A DNA stretch of 40,212 bases. Source: Deltaproteobacteria bacterium (GTDB lineage Bacteria; Myxococcota; B64-G9). Shown in pieces: positions 1 through 7,945 of the stretch. The first letter of the stretch is position 1. Each line of letters starts with the position of its first letter. A program made the position numbers and the translations under genes. The DNA lies in contig JAFGRB010000171.1 in the NCBI GenBank assembly GCA_016935365.1, forward strand, positions 1 through 40,212, written 5' to 3'. Under the pieces are notes generated by a model that made no database searches, was not told the DNA's origin, and saw only the letters and a program-made list of their open reading frames with translations.

Positions 1-114
1 GATAATTCACTCTGACTGTGTGAGGCGCGGAGTGCCTCGACAGGCGCATCCAGACGAGGCAATCAGCGCGAACCCGCTACATTACGGAAAACCGAGAGGC
101 GCCAATATTTTCTG

Positions 115-2019
115 TCAATCCCTGGGTTGCGGAGGGGTGACCGAGATGCGGGCGAGCAGCGCGATGATCTCGCCCATCTCGGTCAGGTGCTCGGCGGGCA
201 ATCGCAGGCTGGCCTCGATCTGCTCCTCGTGGTCCGATCGGATCTCCAAGAAAAACCCGCTGTGGATATCGGGGATGGCGGTCCGGGGGGCCTGGTCTCC
301 CATGGTGGCGAAGGTGCTGGCCACGCTGAGCGCCAAGACCCGACCGAAGCTGAGCATCACGTAGCAGCCGGCCTCGCGAGCCTTCGGTGCAAGGTCGCCG
401 GCTGCGCTCTTGTAGAGCGCCGAGTCCGGGATACCGCCCGTCTTGCCGGTCTGTAGCCTGTCGATGAGCGCGCGCAGCTCGGTCTCGGCATCCCGGCCCA
501 TGCTCAGAGCCAGCTTCTTGTCGAAGATGGCATAGGCCATCTTGAGGCTATCCCCGCCGTACATCTTGCGGATCCACGCGGCCTGTTGCTCGGGAAGTGC
601 CGCGAGCTGGAAACGGATCTCGAACGCCTGCAGACCCACCGCACCCTGTGGTTCGAGCTGGCGCGGCCCTTCGAAAGAGGCGCCCATGGTCATGGCCGAG
701 TCCATCGCACCCATCAGTTCGTCTCCGAGCGAGACCAGGGCATCGAGCGACTCGCGGGCGGCGGTCTCGTCGCGAAGGGCGATGACCTGCACCCACTTCA
801 TGGCCATATCCGGGCCGATGTCTTCGGTCAGGGCCAGCTCGTCCCCGAGGGCGGTGATCATCTTGCGGATGGCATCCACCAGTCGCCTCGAGCTCTGCTC
901 TCCCCCGTCGGCGGCACCTCCATCCGCACCTTCCGGGCCCGCCAGGCGTTCGGAGAGCTCCTGGGCGAATGCCAGCAGATCTTGCTCGACGAGCATCCAC
1001 TGCACGTTCGCGGCCATCGAGAGGAAGCCACCGGGCGGGAGGTAGGCGTCCAGACCGATGCGGCTGTCTCGGTCCTGGCTGGCGAGAAAACGGGCCAGCG
1101 AGGAGTCGCGCTCCGCACTCAGGGACAGATGGATGAGCGCCCGCTTCGCGCTCAGGTCCAGGGCTGTGGAGAGCTGGCGGGTCTGACCGAGCAGGGCGAA
1201 GCTCTTGTCCAGCATCCGCCTCGTCATCCACAAAGCGAGCTCGGGATCCCTCACGTCCGGCCTCTGGCCGAGGGAGACGCGCAGCTGCTTGTCGATCATC
1301 ATCGGTAGGGCTGCGAGCTGGGGCGCGAAGGACTTTCTCAGGTTTGCCAGGCCCACGGCCAGCACGCCGCCCGACTGGGGCGCGCCGGCCACCAGGCGGC
1401 TTTCGAGAAAGGCAGAGCCCAGCTCCAGCACCTGGCGCTCGATGGCCAGGTAGGCCACACCTCGGGAGAAGCGCACGAAGAGCGTCGAGGGAGGTCGATC
1501 GGACAGGGCCTTGGCGCCCTTGGAGAAGACGTCTTGGGTGTCCACGTCATGGCGCAGCAGCTCGTGCACCCCTCCGGCCGCCTGCTTGTATGTCCAGACC
1601 GGCTTGAGCGCTTCGAGGAAGCGCTCGCTGCTGGCCACGGACAGGGCCATCAGCATGGGCATCTTGTGCTTCTGGGGATCGAGCAGCAGCAGGCCGGCTG
1701 GCAGGTCGAGCCTCACGGCCGCGGTATCCTTGAGGCCCATGTTGAGCAGCCCCTCGGTGATGTGGGCGCCGATCGCGCCCGTGGGCACGGGCGCGGTCCT
1801 GGATGCCAGGTTCTCGAGATTGGCCACCAGCCTCTGCAGGTCGCCCGTCATCGCGTAGGCGATCACCGGCTCTGGCATCTCGATCGCCGCGGGCGGCATC
1901 ACAGCGCCCTGGATCGCCTCGACGCGCGGCTCCGCCTTGACCGGTTTGGGCTTGTCCTCGCAGGCGAATGGAACGCAGCCCGCTGCCAGCACAAGAAGCC
2001 AACGCACAGTCGGTCTCAT
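115..2019 (-). CDS. Putative lipoprotein of unknown function (634 aa)
   Basis: The N-terminus has a short basic and hydrophobic stretch ending in VPFAC at about residue 20, which reads as a lipoprotein signal with the lipidated Cys followed by E-D-K. The mature protein would sit in the periplasm, anchored to a membrane. The rest is a long soluble region of alternating hydrophobic strands and helices with no catalytic motif I recognise. A Gly/Ala/Asp-rich linker falls near residues 360-375. Start at 2019 is supported by a good Shine-Dalgarno sequence (GGAGG) seven bases upstream. The gene diverges from plsY with a 129-base gap. It resembles the large orphan lipoproteins common in Myxococcota. 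The reading frame is secure but the function is unknown. Confidence 0.85.
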   Translation of the reverse strand: MRPTVRWLLVLAAGCVPFACEDKPKPVKAEPRVEAIQGAVMPPAAIEMPEPVIAYAMTGDLQRLVANLENLASRTAPVPTGAIGAHITEGLLNMGLKDTAAVRLDLPAGLLLLDPQKHKMPMLMALSVASSERFLEALKPVWTYKQAAGGVHELLRHDVDTQDVFSKGAKALSDRPPSTLFVRFSRGVAYLAIERQVLELGSAFLESRLVAGAPQSGGVLAVGLANLRKSFAPQLAALPMMIDKQLRVSLGQRPDVRDPELALWMTRRMLDKSFALLGQTRQLSTALDLSAKRALIHLSLSAERDSSLARFLASQDRDSRIGLDAYLPPGGFLSMAANVQWMLVEQDLLAFAQELSERLAGPEGADGGAADGGEQSSRRLVDAIRKMITALGDELALTEDIGPDMAMKWVQVIALRDETAARESLDALVSLGDELMGAMDSAMTMGASFEGPRQLEPQGAVGLQAFEIRFQLAALPEQQAAWIRKMYGGDSLKMAYAIFDKKLALSMGRDAETELRALIDRLQTGKTGGIPDSALYKSAAGDLAPKAREAGCYVMLSFGRVLALSVASTFATMGDQAPRTAIPDIHSGFFLEIRSDHEEQIEASLRLPAEHLTEMGEIIALLARISVTPPQPRD

Positions 2020-2148
2020 CTCTCACCTCCGGGGCCATGCTAGCCTCTCGGCGCTCTCTTTTCCAGCTGTATGCGGTCGAGCGTCAAAGGCATGCCCTTC
2101 GATTGAGAATCTGGCCTCGGCCTGACCGGGGGTGCTAAGGTCGAGCCC

Positions 2149-2778
2149 ATGCCCTCGTATCGGCTGGCACCTGCGGATTCGGTCTGGGTATGGCTCGCCG
2201 CGTGCGCCGGGGCCTACCTGCTCACCTCGCTGAACTTCTCCCTGCTGGCCTCGCGGCTGGCGGGCAGACCGGCCGCCCTGCGCCGTCACGGCAGCGGCAA
2301 TCCCGGCGCCACCAACGCGCTCAGGGCATTGGGGCCGGCCTGGGCTCTGGCCGTGCTGCTGGCCGACGTGCTGCGGGCCGCTTGCGTGTCCTGGGCGGCG
2401 ATGCGCTGGCTTCCACCCTTGCCAGCCTTTGCGGTGTGCCTCTGCGCCCTGCTCGGCAACCTCTTCCCGCTCTATCACGGCTTCAGGGGCGGCAAGGGCG
2501 TGGCTCACGCCCTGGGCCTAGTGGCCGGCCTGGATCTCGCGAGCGCCGGGCTTGGGGCCCTGGTCTGGGTGCTGGTGGCCTGGCTGAGCCGCTATGCGTC
2601 TCTGGCCTCGCTCTGCATGCTCCTGTCCTACCCGATCTGCATGGCGGTCTTCTCTCGGGGATGGCCTGAGATAGGCTTTGCCCTGGTCGCCCTGCTGGTC
2701 ATCTGCGCCTCTCACAGACACAACATCCGGCGACTGCTGAGAGGTCAGGAGCGGAGGCTCTTGGCGAAAAATGAATGA
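2149..2778 (+). CDS. plsY: Glycerol-3-phosphate acyltransferase PlsY
   Basis: PlsY transfers the acyl group of acyl-phosphate to glycerol-3-phosphate, making lysophosphatidic acid at the inner membrane, the first committed step of phospholipid synthesis. The 209-aa protein has the usual family length and about five hydrophobic helices. The conserved cytoplasmic motifs are visible: SGNPGATNALR near residues 46-56, and a GNLFPLYHGFRGGKGVAHALG-type motif near residues 103-123 containing the Gly-rich GGKG loop. The ATG at 2149 has an AAGG eight bases upstream. The gene stands alone, diverging from the lipoprotein gene on its left and converging with the small gene on its right. Confidence 0.95.
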   Translation: MPSYRLAPADSVWVWLAACAGAYLLTSLNFSLLASRLAGRPAALRRHGSGNPGATNALRALGPAWALAVLLADVLRAACVSWAAMRWLPPLPAFAVCLCALLGNLFPLYHGFRGGKGVAHALGLVAGLDLASAGLGALVWVLVAWLSRYASLASLCMLLSYPICMAVFSRGWPEIGFALVALLVICASHRHNIRRLLRGQERRLLAKNE

Positions 2779-2826
2779 TGAAGTACTTTAGGTGTCTCGC
2801 GTATCAAACTGAAATACAATTACTTC

Positions 2827-3243
2827 TTACTGGCGGTCCACATCGTCGAGCAGGAGGGGGGAGCCGATCGTCTCGGCCGTGCCGCCGGGATCTCTCGCAA
2901 TCTTCCAGGCGAAGAGAAGCTGGCGGCCCGATCCGTTGATGCCCGCCCGGACGAAGACCGCCTCGCGCGGATCCTCGGAGCCCGAAAGCCTTCCGTCCCA
3001 GGCCACGGCCCAGCGTACCGAGCCGTTCTGGCGCGCGAACTGGAAGGCGCAGCACACGTCGTCGCGGTAGTCGCTGCCACAGAAGCGTTGGATGCGCTGG
3101 TCGCCCCAATCATCATCGACCATCGCGAAGGGCATCAGCGGCCCTCTGCGCTCGGCCACCGACTCGCTGGCCCTGGTGAGCGCCTGCCGAACGAAAGCCT
3201 CGAGCTCGGAATCGCCCTGGAAGGGATCGTGCTTGCTCTTCAT
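2827..3243 (-). CDS. Hypothetical protein (138 aa), cytoplasmic
   Basis: I do not recognise the family. No signal peptide or membrane segment is visible. The start at 3243 is preferred over upstream in-frame codons because AAGGAGGA lies just upstream of the ATG. The N-terminal 35 residues are helical and charged. After that come beta-rich segments with three Cys (about residues 55, 64 and 65) and hydrophobic strands such as VRWAVAWDG and QLLFAWKIA. The gene lies downstream of argF on the same strand, with a strong rho-independent terminator in between. It therefore probably needs its own promoter or depends on read-through, and I see no convincing promoter between the terminator and the start. 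Confidence 0.7.
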   Translation of the reverse strand: MKSKHDPFQGDSELEAFVRQALTRASESVAERRGPLMPFAMVDDDWGDQRIQRFCGSDYRDDVCCAFQFARQNGSVRWAVAWDGRLSGSEDPREAVFVRAGINGSGRQLLFAWKIARDPGGTAETIGSPLLLDDVDRQ

Positions 3244-3278
3244 CTCCTCGTCCTCCTTGCGCCTGCATGGAGGGACGG

Positions 3279-3304
3279 AAAAAAAAGCGCCCTTCTCAGG
3301 GTGC
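3279..3304 (-). terminator. Rho-independent terminator after the COG2403-argF operon
   Basis: On the minus strand a seven-pair stem (GCACCCT / AGGGCGC, one A-C mismatch) with a GAGA loop at 3287-3304 is followed by eight T residues (3286-3279). It lies 40 bases past the argF stop codon, in the right orientation to end that operon and before the next minus-strand gene begins at 3243. Confidence 0.8.
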
Positions 3305-3343
3305 CCGGTGGCTTGATCGTATCTTTCGGAAAACAAAAGACGT

Positions 3344-4285
3344 CTAGCTGATCAGCGAGATCAGCAGGGCCATCTGGGCGTGGAGCCGGTTCTCGGCCTC
3401 GTCGAAGACGACCGACCGGGGGCCCTCGATCACCTCGTCGCTGATCTCCTCGCCGCGGTGGGCGGGCAGGCAGTGCAGGACGATGGCGTCCGGCTTGGCC
3501 TTGGAGAGCGCTTCGGCATCGAGCTGGTAGGGCCGCATGGCTGCTGCACGGACCTGCTTCTCAGACTCCTGGCCCATGCTGGCCCAGACGTCGGTGTAGA
3601 TCGCGTCGGCGCCGTCGAGCGCATGATCGCGATCGTGGGTCACCTGCAGCTCGGCGCCGCTCTCACGGGCGTCTTCGCGGGCCTCGGTCACGATATCCGC
3701 CAGGGGCTCGTAGCCCTCGGGCACGGCCAGGCTCAGGTGAACGCCGGTCTTGGCACAGCCGTAGAGCAAGCTGTGGGCGCAGTTGTTGCCGTCTCCCAGG
3801 AAGGCCAGCTTGATCCCGGCCAGGCGGCCCTTCCTCTCGCGCAGTGTCATCAGGTCGGCCAGCACCTGGCAGGGGTGGAGCCGGTCGCTCAGCCCGTTGA
3901 CCACCGGCACCGTCGCGTGCTGGGCCAGCTCCACGACGTGCTGGTGGGCGAAGGTGCGGGCCATGATGGCGTCGCAGTATCGCGAGAGCGTACGGGCGAT
4001 GTCGGCCGTGGTCTCGCGCTTGCCGAGCTGGATGTCCTCGGGCCCCAGGTAGACCGCGTGACCCCCGTATCGATACATGCCCGCCTCGAACGAGACCCGG
4101 GTGCGGAGCGAGGGCTTCTGGAAGATCATGGCCAGGTTCCTGCCCGCGAGCGGCAGGTAGGGCTCCTCGCTCCGCTGCCTGTGGCGGCGTTTGAGCGCGT
4201 CGGCCTCGTCCAGGATCGACGCGATCTCGTCCGAGCCGAGGTCGTGAAGCGAGACGAGATCGCGCCCTTTGAGCGATGTTCGCAT
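3344..4285 (-). CDS. argF: Ornithine carbamoyltransferase
   Basis: This enzyme joins carbamoyl phosphate and ornithine to make citrulline, in arginine synthesis or, run backwards, in arginine fermentation. The 313-aa length is typical. Carbamoyl-phosphate site: SLRTR at residues 59-63 and HPCQ at 137-140. Ornithine site: DVWASMGQE at 232-240 and the catalytic-Cys motif HCLPAHRG at 271-278. The FLGDGNN segment at 162-168 is also conserved. It starts 18 bases after the upstream COG2403 GTPase gene, so the two are almost certainly co-transcribed. No other arginine gene is in the window. Anabolic (ArgF) versus catabolic (ArcB) use cannot be decided from sequence alone. The symbol argF is a default. 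Confidence 0.93.
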   Translation of the reverse strand: MRTSLKGRDLVSLHDLGSDEIASILDEADALKRRHRQRSEEPYLPLAGRNLAMIFQKPSLRTRVSFEAGMYRYGGHAVYLGPEDIQLGKRETTADIARTLSRYCDAIMARTFAHQHVVELAQHATVPVVNGLSDRLHPCQVLADLMTLRERKGRLAGIKLAFLGDGNNCAHSLLYGCAKTGVHLSLAVPEGYEPLADIVTEAREDARESGAELQVTHDRDHALDGADAIYTDVWASMGQESEKQVRAAAMRPYQLDAEALSKAKPDAIVLHCLPAHRGEEISDEVIEGPRSVVFDEAENRLHAQMALLISLIS

Positions 4286-4303
4286 GCCGGTCTCCTTCGA
4301 GCG

Positions 4304-5617
4304 CTAGAATCGCTCTGCGATCAGCTCGGCCAGAGTCGGCGAGCCCGCGTCCTCGAGCCTGTAGAAGACGCGCTGGGACGGTTTGTCTAGCTCGATGACG
4401 CGCGACAGGTCGATCGGTGTGCCCACCAGCACCAGGTCGCAGTCGCAGGCGGCGATGGTCTGCTTGAGATCGTCTAGCTGCTCGTCGCTGTAGCCCATGG
4501 CCGGCAGGAGTCCTTTCAGATGCGGGTACTTGGAGAAGGTATCGGCGATCGATCCGACCGCTTTGGGCCTCGGATCGACGATGCTGGCCGCCCCGAACTT
4601 CTCGGCAGCCAGCACACCTGCACCGTACGCCATCTCGCCGTGGGTCAGGGTGGGGCCGTCCTCGATGACCAGGACCCGCTTGCCGCGGACTGCATCCGGA
4701 TCGCGCACCGAGAAAGGCGAGTTGCAGCGGACGATCCTCGCCCCGGGCGCCAGCTCGGCGGCGTTCTTCTCGACCTGGGCCACGTCCTGCGGCTGGGCGG
4801 AGTCGAACTTGTTGACGACGACCACGTCGGCCATGCGCAGGTTGGCCTCGCCGGGATGGTAGCGCAGCTCGTGGCCCGGTCGGTGCGGATCGATCAGCAC
4901 GATGCGCAGGTCCGAGCGGAAGAAGGGCAGGTCGTTGTTGCCGCCGTCCCAGACGATCACATCCGCCTCGGCCTCGGCCTGTCGGAGGATCTTCTCGTAG
5001 TCCACACCCGCGTAGACCACGACGCCATTCTCGATATGGGGCTCGTACTCCTCTCGTTCCTCGATGGTGCAGTCGTGCTCGTCCAGATCTGCGAGCTCGG
5101 CGAAACGCTGGACCTCCTGCTTGAGCAGGTCGCCGTATGGCATGGGGTGGCGGACGGCCACGACTTTCTTGCCGAGCTTCTGCAGGGCGTCTACCGCGTA
5201 GCGGGTCGTCTGGCTCTTGCCCACGCCGGTGCGCACGGCGCAGATCGACACCACCGGCTTGCTGCTCTCGAGGCAGGTCGCTGCCGTGCCGAGCAGACGG
5301 AAGTCGGCTCCGGCAGCCAGGGCGCGCGAGGCCAGGTGCATGACGTGCTCGTGGGTCACGTCGCTGTATGAAAAGACCACCTCGTCAGTACCCCGATCTC
5401 GAACCAGGGCATCGAGCTCCTCTTCCTCCACGATGGGTATCCCGCGGGGGTAGAGAGGGCCCGCCAGCTCGGGTGGGTAGAGCCGGTCCTCGATGTCAGG
5501 GATCTGGGTCGCGGTGAAGGCCAGCACCTCGAAGCGATCGTTGCCCCGGAAGACGGTGTTGAAGTTGTGGAAGTCCCTCCCGGCTGCGCCTAAGATGATC
5601 ACCTTGGTCTTTTTCAT
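4304..5617 (-). CDS. COG2403 P-loop GTPase, cyclic 2,3-diphosphoglycerate synthetase family
   Basis: This 437-aa protein starts with a Rossmann-like segment (KVIILGAAGRDFHNFN, residues 5-20), followed by a P-loop (RTGVGKSQT, about 129-137). It then has conserved IVWDGGNNDLPFF and VVVNKFDSA blocks, the latter an NKxD-like guanine-specificity motif. These features match the COG2403 family, whose archaeal member makes cyclic 2,3-diphosphoglycerate. Bacterial members are annotated by homology and their substrate is not settled. The ATG at 5617 is chosen over the longer frame because the protein begins at the expected beta strand and GAGGG lies upstream. A TTGACA promoter sits about 50 bases further up. 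It forms an operon with argF, which hints at a role around carbamoyl phosphate or arginine metabolism; that is inference. Confidence 0.85.
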   Translation of the reverse strand: MKKTKVIILGAAGRDFHNFNTVFRGNDRFEVLAFTATQIPDIEDRLYPPELAGPLYPRGIPIVEEEELDALVRDRGTDEVVFSYSDVTHEHVMHLASRALAAGADFRLLGTAATCLESSKPVVSICAVRTGVGKSQTTRYAVDALQKLGKKVVAVRHPMPYGDLLKQEVQRFAELADLDEHDCTIEEREEYEPHIENGVVVYAGVDYEKILRQAEAEADVIVWDGGNNDLPFFRSDLRIVLIDPHRPGHELRYHPGEANLRMADVVVVNKFDSAQPQDVAQVEKNAAELAPGARIVRCNSPFSVRDPDAVRGKRVLVIEDGPTLTHGEMAYGAGVLAAEKFGAASIVDPRPKAVGSIADTFSKYPHLKGLLPAMGYSDEQLDDLKQTIAACDCDLVLVGTPIDLSRVIELDKPSQRVFYRLEDAGSPTLAELIAERF

Positions 5618-5669
5618 GGTCTGCAATCCCTCGGTTGGGCAGGTCCCTTCCCCCACAGACGACTCCGAT

Positions 5670-5698
5670 CCTCTAGCGGATGGATCGGGGCATGTCAA
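5670..5698 (-). promoter_or_regulatory. Sigma-70-type promoter for the COG2403-argF operon
   Basis: Minus strand: -35 TTGACA (5698-5693), 17-base spacer, -10 TAGAGG (5675-5670). This places transcription start near 5663 and gives a leader of about 46 bases before the ATG at 5617. The -35 is perfect and the -10 is weak (3 of 6). Confidence 0.5.
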
Positions 5699-5728
5699 GG
5701 GGCCAAGGGGGCTTGACCGACTTCTTGC

Positions 5729-5758
5729 TTTACAGAAAGCCCATCCCGATCACATAGT
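5729..5758 (+). promoter_or_regulatory. Candidate promoter for the membrane glycosyltransferase gene
   Basis: TTTACA (5729-5734), 18-base spacer, CATAGT (5753-5758). Transcription would begin near 5765. That would put the possible TTG start at 5758 inside the promoter and support the downstream TTG start at 5797. Confidence 0.4.
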
Positions 5759-5796
5759 TGGGAGCAAGCGGCCAGCAGGCCGGGGAGCTTTTTGCT

Positions 5797-7767
5797 TTGA
5801 GCCTCAGGCCGGATCAGAGACGTTTCATCCGCGAGAACTGCGAGCGTTACTCGCCCAAGGCCCTTGCCAAGCGCCTCGGGGTCGAGCCCAAGCAGGTCCG
5901 CCAGGCCATGCGCGAGCTGGGCATCGAGGCGCCCGAGGTGGCCGAGCGGCGCAGGGTGGACGAGCGCCGGGCACGCCGAGCCGAGCGGCGGATGCGGATC
6001 GGCGCTGCCCTGGACAAGCTCAAGCGACCCGGGCTGGCCGTGACGCTGCTGCTGATCATCGCAGCGGCCCTTCGCTCGATCCACCTGATCCAGGTGCTCG
6101 ACACGCCTTTCTTCCAGCACCTGCACGGTGACCCCTTCACCTACCACGAGTGGGCCCAGCGGATCGTAGAAGGAGACTGGCTCGGACGAAGCCAGCCGGT
6201 CTTCTACACCGGACCGCTGTATGCGTACTTCGTCGCCTGCGTGTACGCGGTCTTCGGCCCATCGCCTGCGGCCGTCTGCGCTGTCCAGGTGCTGCTGTCC
6301 GTCGCGTCGGTCTGGCTCGTCTACGACCTGGCGCGCAGGCTCTTCGGACCGTCGACCGCGTTCATGGCCGGCCTGATGGCGGCGCTCTACGGCATGTTCG
6401 CGTTCTACTCCAGCCTGCTGCTGCCGGCTGTGCTGCTCGGCTTTCTGAGCCTTCTCTGCCTGGCCCTGCTGGCCGCGGGCCTCAAGAAGCCAGCCAAGTG
6501 GAAGTGGCTGGCCGCGGGGATCCTGCTCGGTTTCTCGACCGCCGCCCGCGGTATGATCGCGCTCTTCGCTCCGCTGGTCGCGCTGGCCATCGCCACCTAC
6601 TTCGGATGGCGTGCCTGGAGGCGCTGGCTGCCCGCCTGGGCTCTGCTCGGCCTCGGCTTCCTGGCTGCCATCTCGCCACTCGCAGTGCACAACTACGCGC
6701 TGGGGGGAGACCTGGTGCTGCTCACGTCCGACAGCGGCGCGGCGCTTTATACCGGCAACTGCAAAGGCTGCGACGGGATTCGCGCCCGGGCACCCCGCTA
6801 CAGGGATCGCCCCCTTGGCCTTTCGATGCGCGACCAGCTGGCCAGCTTCCCGGCAGTGGCCCAGCAGGAATCGAGGCGCCGGGACCTCAAGCCATCCGAG
6901 GTCTCCCGCTTCTGGATCGGCAAGAGCCTCGATGCGATCGCAGAGGATCCCGGCGCGTGGCTCTGCCTGCTCGGACGAAAGGCGCGATACTACTTCAACG
7001 CATACGAGCTGCCCGACCAGCGAAACTACTACTTCTCGAAGCGCTTCGCTTCCGTGCTGCGCCTGCCGCTGGTCAGCTTTGGCATCCTGCTGCCTCTGGC
7101 TCTCGTCGGTCTGCTCGTGAGCTGGGGCTCGTGGCGCAAGCGAGGGCTGCTTCTGGCCTTCTTCTCGGCCAATGCGCTGGTGCTGATCGCCTCCTCGATC
7201 ACGGCTCGCGATCGGCTGCCCGTGGTGATCGTCCTTTGCGTCTTTGCCGCTGCAGCGCTGCGCTGGCTATGGCAGACCTGGGGCAAGGCGGCCAGGCTCA
7301 AGCTCGCCTCCGCCCTGGCCATGCTGGCCGTCCTGTACACGGCCGTCTACTGGCCGGTCGAGGAGATCGACTTCCGTACCGACTTCCTCCATCTGGCTGA
7401 CGCTCACCGGGCCATGGGCGATCGGGATGCGGCCCTGGCCAGCTACGACCAGGCACTCGAGATCGAGCCCGGCTACTACTACGCCTTGTACAAGAAGGGC
7501 GATCTCCTGGCGCGCATGGGAAGGACGAGCCAGGCCCGCTCTGCGCTTCGCAAGGCGCTCTCGCTGGCTCGCCGTAGCTCGGACTCCTCCAACGTCCAGC
7601 GCATCCTGGCCCGCCTGCAGTCCCTGGGCGGCACCAGGGAGACCGAGGGCTCACAGCACGCGCCGGCACCGGAAAGCCCATCGCCTCCGGATGCACGGCC
7701 GGGCACGGTGCGAATCGGGCCTCCCGGGCCGCCGAGAGCTGGTGCGGGGCTCGAGCCTCCTCGCTGA
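5797..7767 (+). CDS. GT39/ArnT-like membrane glycosyltransferase with N-terminal HTH-like and C-terminal TPR segments
   Basis: The predicted 656-aa protein has a cytoplasmic N-terminus with a helix-turn-helix-like stretch (about residues 10-45) and a basic helix. About ten transmembrane helices follow from residue 78. The first periplasmic loop carries the family signature HGDPFTYHEWAQRI, with Asp112 the likely catalytic residue of PMT-type transferases that use polyprenyl-phosphate sugars. After the last helix come about two TPR units (526-610) and a Pro-rich tail. Start: TTG at 5797 has GGGGAG eight bases upstream, while TTG at 5758 has no ribosome site and overlaps a likely promoter. The sugar and acceptor are unknown. 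It may act in envelope glycan or glycoprotein synthesis. Confidence 0.8.
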   Translation: MSLRPDQRRFIRENCERYSPKALAKRLGVEPKQVRQAMRELGIEAPEVAERRRVDERRARRAERRMRIGAALDKLKRPGLAVTLLLIIAAALRSIHLIQVLDTPFFQHLHGDPFTYHEWAQRIVEGDWLGRSQPVFYTGPLYAYFVACVYAVFGPSPAAVCAVQVLLSVASVWLVYDLARRLFGPSTAFMAGLMAALYGMFAFYSSLLLPAVLLGFLSLLCLALLAAGLKKPAKWKWLAAGILLGFSTAARGMIALFAPLVALAIATYFGWRAWRRWLPAWALLGLGFLAAISPLAVHNYALGGDLVLLTSDSGAALYTGNCKGCDGIRARAPRYRDRPLGLSMRDQLASFPAVAQQESRRRDLKPSEVSRFWIGKSLDAIAEDPGAWLCLLGRKARYYFNAYELPDQRNYYFSKRFASVLRLPLVSFGILLPLALVGLLVSWGSWRKRGLLLAFFSANALVLIASSITARDRLPVVIVLCVFAAAALRWLWQTWGKAARLKLASALAMLAVLYTAVYWPVEEIDFRTDFLHLADAHRAMGDRDAALASYDQALEIEPGYYYALYKKGDLLARMGRTSQARSALRKALSLARRSSDSSNVQRILARLQSLGGTRETEGSQHAPAPESPSPPDARPGTVRIGPPGPPRAGAGLEPPR

Positions 7768-7785
7768 TCTGGAACCGCTTCTACG

Positions 7786-7824
7786 CACTGCGGCATGGTC
7801 AGGTGCGCTGCGTCATGCGCAGTG
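7786..7824. other. Hairpin after the glycosyltransferase gene
   Basis: CACTGCGGCATG (7786-7797) pairs with CATGCGCAGTG (7814-7824) as an 11-pair stem with one bulged G and a 16-base loop. It begins 19 bases after the stop codon. There is no T tract, so it may be a weak terminator or an mRNA 3'-end structure. Confidence 0.35.
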
Positions 7825-7945
7825 AGCTGGATCACGGGAGGCTCGATCATTTCGGAAATACGATAAAAAGTCTTTCGCCTCGGCATCGCGCTGCAGCTGG
7901 CATGCAGCTTGCGCTCCGATCGACCGACAAGGATTGGAGGTCAGC

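Noticed and set aside
1..114. Possible gene end or RNA in the left edge
   Set aside because: Only shadow frames and no stable T-tracted hairpin or RNA signature seen.
2059..2087. Promoter for the left lipoprotein gene with TTGACG on the minus strand
   Set aside because: The -35 is good but no acceptable -10 stands 16-18 bases downstream.
5758..5796. TTG start at 5758 for the glycosyltransferase
   Set aside because: No ribosome site, and it overlaps the likely -10. TTG 5797 has GGGGAG at good spacing.
7849..7859. Palindromic ATTTCGGAAAT upstream of paralogue A
   Set aside because: Short and single; no promoter elements around it that would make it an operator with confidence.
7890..7908. 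Inverted repeat GCTGCA...TGCAGC before paralogue A
   Set aside because: Six-base arms are expected by chance at this base composition.
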